9,893 nucleotides of DNA from Promicromonosporaceae bacterium. Lineage in GTDB: Bacteria > Actinomycetota > Actinomycetes > Actinomycetales > Cellulomonadaceae. Positions 6,763-9,893 of this stretch are shown here, in pieces (position 1 is the first letter of the stretch; each line of letters opens with the position of its first letter). The stretch spans positions 1-9,893 of the forward strand of contig WQZL01000087.1 in NCBI GenBank assembly GCA_009780755.1, given 5' to 3'. Below the pieces are notes generated by a model. The model was not told where the DNA came from, made no database searches, and saw nothing but the letters and a program-made list of their open reading frames with translations. The position numbers and the translations under genes were made by a program.

Positions 6763-7410
6763 GTGAGCGAGTTGCTGCCGGATGTGACTGAGCATTACTT
6801 CACTGGCGAGCCAGCGAGAGATGATGAGCGGCGACGGCTGACGGTGCGCCTGGCCGGGCGTGAGGTCGAGGTGGAGGTGGCATCCGGCGTGTTTTCCCCT
6901 GGCCGCCTCGATCCCGGCACGGGTGTGCTACTGAATGAGACGCCCACCCCACCAGCATCGGGCGACCTGCTCGATCTGGGCTGTGGTTGGGGGCCGATCA
7001 CCCTCTCCCTGGCCCTCGCCGCCCCCGATGCGACCGTTTGGGCCGTGGATATCTCCCGGCGAGCGCTCGACCTGACCCTACGCAATGCGCAGCGGCTCGG
7101 GCTGGCCAATGTGCGAACCTGCCTGCCCGATGAAGTGCCCACCGAGACGCGATTCGCGGCCATCTGGTCGAACCCGCCCATTCGGGTGGGCAAGGAGATG
7201 CTGCACGCGATGTTGGGAGAGTGGCTACCGAGGTTAACCCCTACGTCGATTGAGCCGGTCGAAACCAGCGATGGTTCGGGTGCCTGGCTAGTAGTACACA
7301 AGAATCTTGGTGCGGACTCCCTGGCCCGTTGGATTGAGGCCGACCTGAATCTCACCACCCGACGTGCCACCACTTCCAAGGGGTATCGCATCCTCCACGT
7401 CAGCCGCTAA
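6763..7410 (+). CDS. RsmC-like class I SAM-dependent methyltransferase
   Basis: The 215-residue protein is a single MTS-type methyltransferase domain, as in the C-terminal half of RsmC, which makes m2G1207 in 16S rRNA of E. coli. Motif I, LLDLGCGWGP (69-78), binds S-adenosylmethionine. Motif IV, SNPPIRVGK (136-144), is the substrate/catalytic motif of N-methylating enzymes of this group. FSPGRLDPGTGVLL (44-57) is the usual pre-motif segment. GTG 6763 is placed by the leaderless promoter and by the expected N-terminus. Residues 161-173 are an apparent insertion encoded by a copy of the window's dispersed repeat, between the WLPRLTP helix and the WLVVHKNLGADSL strand. No RNA-recognition half is present, which is usual for actinobacterial members. 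The exact rRNA target is inference. Confidence 0.87.
   Translation: MSELLPDVTEHYFTGEPARDDERRRLTVRLAGREVEVEVASGVFSPGRLDPGTGVLLNETPTPPASGDLLDLGCGWGPITLSLALAAPDATVWAVDISRRALDLTLRNAQRLGLANVRTCLPDEVPTETRFAAIWSNPPIRVGKEMLHAMLGEWLPRLTPTSIEPVETSDGSGAWLVVHKNLGADSLARWIEADLNLTTRRATTSKGYRILHVSR
7247..7266 (+). repeat. Dispersed repeat inside the methyltransferase coding sequence
   Basis: GATTGAGCCGGTCGAAACCA matches the 2023-2042 copy at all but two positions. It is read in frame as SIEPVET, residues 162-168 of the methyltransferase. Confidence 0.6.
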
Positions 7411-7520
7411 GCAAACCAAAGCCCGGCTGGCATGAAGAACTGGTGATTCCGTGGCAACCGGGATGCTGTGCCACGGCTGCCAGTACGTTAGGCTTCCCTG
7501 GTTATATAACTACGAGCGCA

Positions 7521-7526
7521 AGGAGG
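7521..7526 (+). promoter_or_regulatory. Strong ribosome binding site of the EF-G2-like gene
   Basis: AGGAGG lies five bases before ATG 7532 and selects this start over an in-frame GTG at 7451. A TATATA at 7503-7508 is a plausible -10 box for a short leader of about 15-20 bases. An imperfect inverted repeat, GTGGCA (7451-7456) with TGCCAC (7469-7474), lies further upstream and is of uncertain meaning. Confidence 0.75.
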
Positions 7527-7531
7527 CGCAC

Positions 7532-9589
7532 ATGGCAAGCGTGGCAAGTAACCACATCATGGCTGCCGTCGTGGGTAGTGCCGGATCGGGCATGACCACG
7601 ATTGTTGAGGCAGTGTTGCACAGGGCTGGGGCGATCCCCCGTCCGGGCAACATTGCAGCCGGCACCACAGTTACCGATTTTCAGCCCGAGGAAATAGCGC
7701 GGCAGACCACGCTCTCCTCGGCGTTGACCTACCTCAACTGGACCAGCGACGACGGCAAGAAACACCAGATCACCCTGGCCGACACCCCCGGCCACCCCGA
7801 CTTTATTGGCGGCGTCGATGCGACACTATCCGCCGCCGATCTGGCCATCGTTGTCGTCTCCGCTCAAACTGGCGTCACCGCTGGTACGCGGGCTGCCTGG
7901 GCCGCCGCCGACGCTGCGGGCGTGCCGCGCATCGTGCTGGTCAGCTCTGCCGACCGCCCGCAGGCGAACTTCCGCCGCGTGCTGGGCGAGCTACGCGACG
8001 CCTTCGGCTCGCACCTGTTCCCCATCCAGTTGCCGATTGGCGAGGAAGATGACTTCCGGGGCATCGCTGGCGTGTTAGGCCGCCGCGCCCTACTGCTCGG
8101 CCCCGATGGCAAGCAGGTTATCGAGGTCATCCCGCCAGAGCTGGAGGACGAGGTAGCGACGCTGCACGACGAGGTAACCGAGGAAATCGTCTCGCATTAC
8201 GACGACCTCATGGAAGCGTACTTCGAGGGCAACGAGCCGACGATGGACGAGCTGATCGCCAAGCTGGCCGAGCGGATCGCCGCGGGCGATGCGGTGCCCG
8301 TGATCGTGGCCTCCGGCGTCACCGAAACCGGCGTGGATCGCCTCATCGAGTGGCTTTGTCGCATCGAGCCGGTAGTCGCCAAGCGCGACGCATCCATCGT
8401 CATGGCCGACGGCACCGAGGTTTCGGTGGCCAGGGATCCAGCTGGCGACCCGCTGGTGCATGTGTTCCAGAACGTGGCTGACCCCTTCCTGGGCCAGATC
8501 GCCACCTTCAAGGTACTCTCCGGATCGATCAAGACCGGCGACCGCCTGCGCAATGCCACCACCGGCACCGAAGAGCGCATCGGTAACCTGTTCCGCCTGC
8601 GCGGCAAGGAACACCTGCCCGTCGAGTCGCTCAGTGCGGGTGATGTGGGCGCCGTGGCGAAGCTGTCGGACACCCCGGCTGGCTCGCTGCTGTGGAACAA
8701 GAGTTCTGGAGGCGCCAAGCCGCGCCCGGTTCCGGCCCGTCCCCCGGTGTACTCCGTGGTGCTTATTCCGGTCAGTCAGGCCGCCACCGAGAAGCTATCG
8801 ACCGCCCTGCAACGCGCCGTCGCCGAAGACCCGACGCTGATTATCGACCGTAAGGACGGCCTGACCATTCTGCGCGGCCTGGGCGACACGCACGTCGCCG
8901 TCACGGTGGACCGCCTAAAGCGCATCTTCAACGTGAACGTCACCACCGAGCCGGAGCCTGTCGCCTACCTGGAGACCATCTCCAAGAAGGTCGAGATGGA
9001 GGGCAAGGTCAAGAAGCAGACCGGTGGCTCCGGTCAATTCGCCGTGGTGCAACTCGTGGTCTCGCCGCTGGGGCAGGGCGAGGGCTTCCAGTTCATCGAT
9101 TCCGTGGTGGGTGGCTCCGTGCCGCGTAACTTCATCCCGGCGGTCGAGAAGGGTGCCCGCATGGCCCTGGAGCGGGGTGGCCCCAACGGCTTCCCCATCG
9201 TCGATATCTCTGTTGAGCTGGTAGACGGTAAGGCACACTCGGTGGACTCCTCCGATATGGCGTTCCAGAACGCGGCGCTCACCGGCGTCAAGGAGGCCAT
9301 GTCTAAGGCCGGTTCCATCGTGTTGGAGCCGATCATGACCGTGAAGGTCACCGTGCCCAACGACTACCAGGGTGCCGTGATGCAGGACCTCTCGGGACGC
9401 CGTGGCCGCGTGCAGGACACCCAGATGACCGATGGCGGCGACGCCACGATCATCGCCTCGGTGCCGCAGGCCGAGCTGGGCCGCTACATGGCCGATCTGC
9501 GCTCCTTCACCCAGGGCCACGCCTCCCTGGTGATCGAACCGAGCCACTACGAGCGCCTAATGGGCGAACTCCCCAAGAAACCGGAGTAA
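7532..9589 (+). CDS. EF-G-like elongation factor (EF-G2 type) with degenerate GTP-binding motifs
   Basis: The 685-residue protein has the full EF-G architecture: G domain (about 1-280), beta-barrel domain II (about 300-385, VFQNVADPFLGQI...), domain III (about 400-480, beginning near RPPVYSVVLIP), domain IV (about 480-600, with KKQTGGSGQFAVV) and the C-terminal domain V ending near LMGELPKKPE. It matches the second, EF-G-like protein of actinobacteria rather than canonical FusA. No rpsL, rpsG or tuf neighbours it. DTPGH (84-88) is intact, but the P-loop reads GSAGSGMTT (15-23) with Met21 where Lys is expected. The G4 position reads SSAD (138-141) instead of NKxD. GTP binding may therefore be weak or lost. 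It could act as a ribosome-binding, non-translocating factor; that is inference. Confidence 0.9.
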   Translation: MASVASNHIMAAVVGSAGSGMTTIVEAVLHRAGAIPRPGNIAAGTTVTDFQPEEIARQTTLSSALTYLNWTSDDGKKHQITLADTPGHPDFIGGVDATLSAADLAIVVVSAQTGVTAGTRAAWAAADAAGVPRIVLVSSADRPQANFRRVLGELRDAFGSHLFPIQLPIGEEDDFRGIAGVLGRRALLLGPDGKQVIEVIPPELEDEVATLHDEVTEEIVSHYDDLMEAYFEGNEPTMDELIAKLAERIAAGDAVPVIVASGVTETGVDRLIEWLCRIEPVVAKRDASIVMADGTEVSVARDPAGDPLVHVFQNVADPFLGQIATFKVLSGSIKTGDRLRNATTGTEERIGNLFRLRGKEHLPVESLSAGDVGAVAKLSDTPAGSLLWNKSSGGAKPRPVPARPPVYSVVLIPVSQAATEKLSTALQRAVAEDPTLIIDRKDGLTILRGLGDTHVAVTVDRLKRIFNVNVTTEPEPVAYLETISKKVEMEGKVKKQTGGSGQFAVVQLVVSPLGQGEGFQFIDSVVGGSVPRNFIPAVEKGARMALERGGPNGFPIVDISVELVDGKAHSVDSSDMAFQNAALTGVKEAMSKAGSIVLEPIMTVKVTVPNDYQGAVMQDLSGRRGRVQDTQMTDGGDATIIASVPQAELGRYMADLRSFTQGHASLVIEPSHYERLMGELPKKPE

Positions 9590-9597
9590 CCCCCACC

Positions 9598-9638
9598 GGT
9601 GGTTGAGATAGGCCCGCCAGGGCCGTATCGAAGCCACC
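9598..9638 (+). repeat. Dispersed GGTTGAGATAGGC...ATCGAAGCC repeat copy
   Basis: Nine bases after the EF-G2-like stop, this copy has the family ends GGTTGAG and CGAAGCC around an internal near-palindrome (ATAGGCCC...GGGCCGTAT) that could form a hairpin. Confidence 0.6.
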
Positions 9639-9651
9639 CGCACACCGCTGA

Positions 9652-9688
9652 GGAGGCCCCGCCGCGAATCGTTTGCGGCGGGGCCTCC
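9652..9688 (+). terminator. Hairpin terminator after the EF-G2-like gene
   Basis: A perfect 14-bp GC-rich stem (9652-9665 with 9675-9688) encloses a nine-base loop. The following GTTGTAT is only weakly T-rich, so termination may not depend on a U tract. Confidence 0.8.
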
Positions 9689-9710
9689 GTTGTATCAGAG
9701 GCGATACAAC
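9689..9710. repeat. 8-bp inverted repeat upstream of the antitoxin-like gene
   Basis: GTTGTATC (9689-9696) and GATACAAC (9703-9710) are perfectly complementary around a six-base loop. It directly follows the terminator stem and lies about 54 bases before the next gene's -10 box. It may be a second hairpin or an operator; nothing in the sequence decides between them. Confidence 0.45.
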
Positions 9711-9763
9711 CCGGACTGCCGCGCGCAGGTACCGCTTTCTATCACGTGCCACACCCGTGGTGG

Positions 9764-9769
9764 TACACT
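9764..9769 (+). promoter_or_regulatory. -10 box of a leaderless promoter (antitoxin-like gene)
   Basis: TACACT is followed by six bases (TTGTTT) and ATG 9776. There is no ribosome site, in line with the other leaderless starts here. Confidence 0.68.
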
Positions 9770-9775
9770 TTGTTT

Positions 9776-9893
9776 ATGCCCACACTGAAGGAACGCGCGC
9801 AGGTGACCATCACCAGCGATGTCAGACATGCGCTAGACCTCGGTGCGCGTCGGTGGCCAGAAGCGGCGGCCAGACCTGCCGTGCTGTTGGCTC
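9776..9893 (+). CDS. Putative antitoxin-like small protein, truncated by the window edge
   Basis: Only the first 39 codons are inside the window, beginning MPTLKERAQVTITSDVRHAL. The early R.QVT.T.....AL...ARRWPEA pattern resembles short actinobacterial proteins (RHH/AbrB-like antitoxin or DNA-binding type) that often precede a PIN-domain toxin gene. I recognise the pattern from memory only, and the partner gene is beyond the edge. The start ATG is set by the leaderless promoter. If it is an antitoxin, self-repression through the nearby inverted repeat would be plausible, but that is inference. Confidence 0.55.
   Translation, partial: MPTLKERAQVTITSDVRHALDLGARRWPEAAARPAVLLA

Noticed and set aside
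7451..7531. N-terminal extension of the EF-G2-like gene from GTG 7451
   Set aside because: A strong AGGAGG site precedes ATG 7532, and the 27 extra residues do not resemble the family and overlap a TATATA promoter-like element.
8915..9547. Minus-strand open frame of 210 codons opposite the EF-G2-like gene
   Set aside because: His/Leu/Gly-rich antisense shadow with no start signals; the plus strand encodes conserved EF-G domains III-V.
2023..9638. The spaced GGTTGAG/CGAAACC repeats considered as a CRISPR array
   Set aside because: The copies are diverged, in both orientations, kilobases apart and without regular spacers.

Overview
The window is high-GC chromosomal DNA with codon use dominated by G/C third positions, GTG and TTG starts, leaderless genes, coiled-coil DivIVA-like proteins and an EF-G-like second elongation factor. 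Together these point to an actinobacterium (Actinomycetota). I would not go below phylum with confidence; the GGTTTCGACAGGCTCAACC-type intergenic repeats suggest the Propionibacteriales/Micrococcales side.

Layout, left to right: (1) a two-gene, translationally coupled pair of paralogous Ala/Glu/Arg-rich coiled-coil proteins (118-903 and 903-1925), closed by a strong hairpin terminator. (2) A 213-bp intergenic block (2023-2235) of nested inverted repeats bounded by perfect 12-bp inverted ends, which looks like a miniature repeat element. (3) A cytoplasmic GH35/DUF5597-type beta-galactosidase (2265-3869). (4) Two diverged copies of a small DUF1905 protein (4008-4310, 4726-5019), each with the same leaderless promoter. 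Between them lie a perfect 20-bp palindrome and the internally deleted 3' remnant of a DUF234-type AAA ATPase. (5) On the minus strand, a full-length HflX ribosome-splitting GTPase (6610-5087). (6) An RsmC-like 16S rRNA methyltransferase (6763-7410). (7) An EF-G2-like elongation factor homologue (7532-9589) whose P-loop lysine and NKxD motif are both missing. (8) At the right edge, the first 39 codons of a small antitoxin-like protein (from 9776).

Three patterns cut across the window. Five starts (2265, 4008, 4726, 6763, 9776) have a TANNNT -10 hexamer followed by exactly six bases and then the start codon, so they should give leaderless transcripts; the four remaining genes have Shine-Dalgarno-like sites instead. 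A family of GGTTGAG...CGAAACC repeats occupies most intergenic gaps, supplies the hflX stop codon, and appears to have contributed an in-frame insertion inside the methyltransferase. Three neighbouring genes (hflX, rsmC-like, EF-G2-like) all concern the ribosome, although they are not one operon.

I see no phage, CRISPR, tRNA or rRNA genes. The most unusual items are the degenerate EF-G2-like GTPase, the repeat-derived peptide in the methyltransferase, and the deleted ATPase remnant caught between the duplicated DUF1905 genes.
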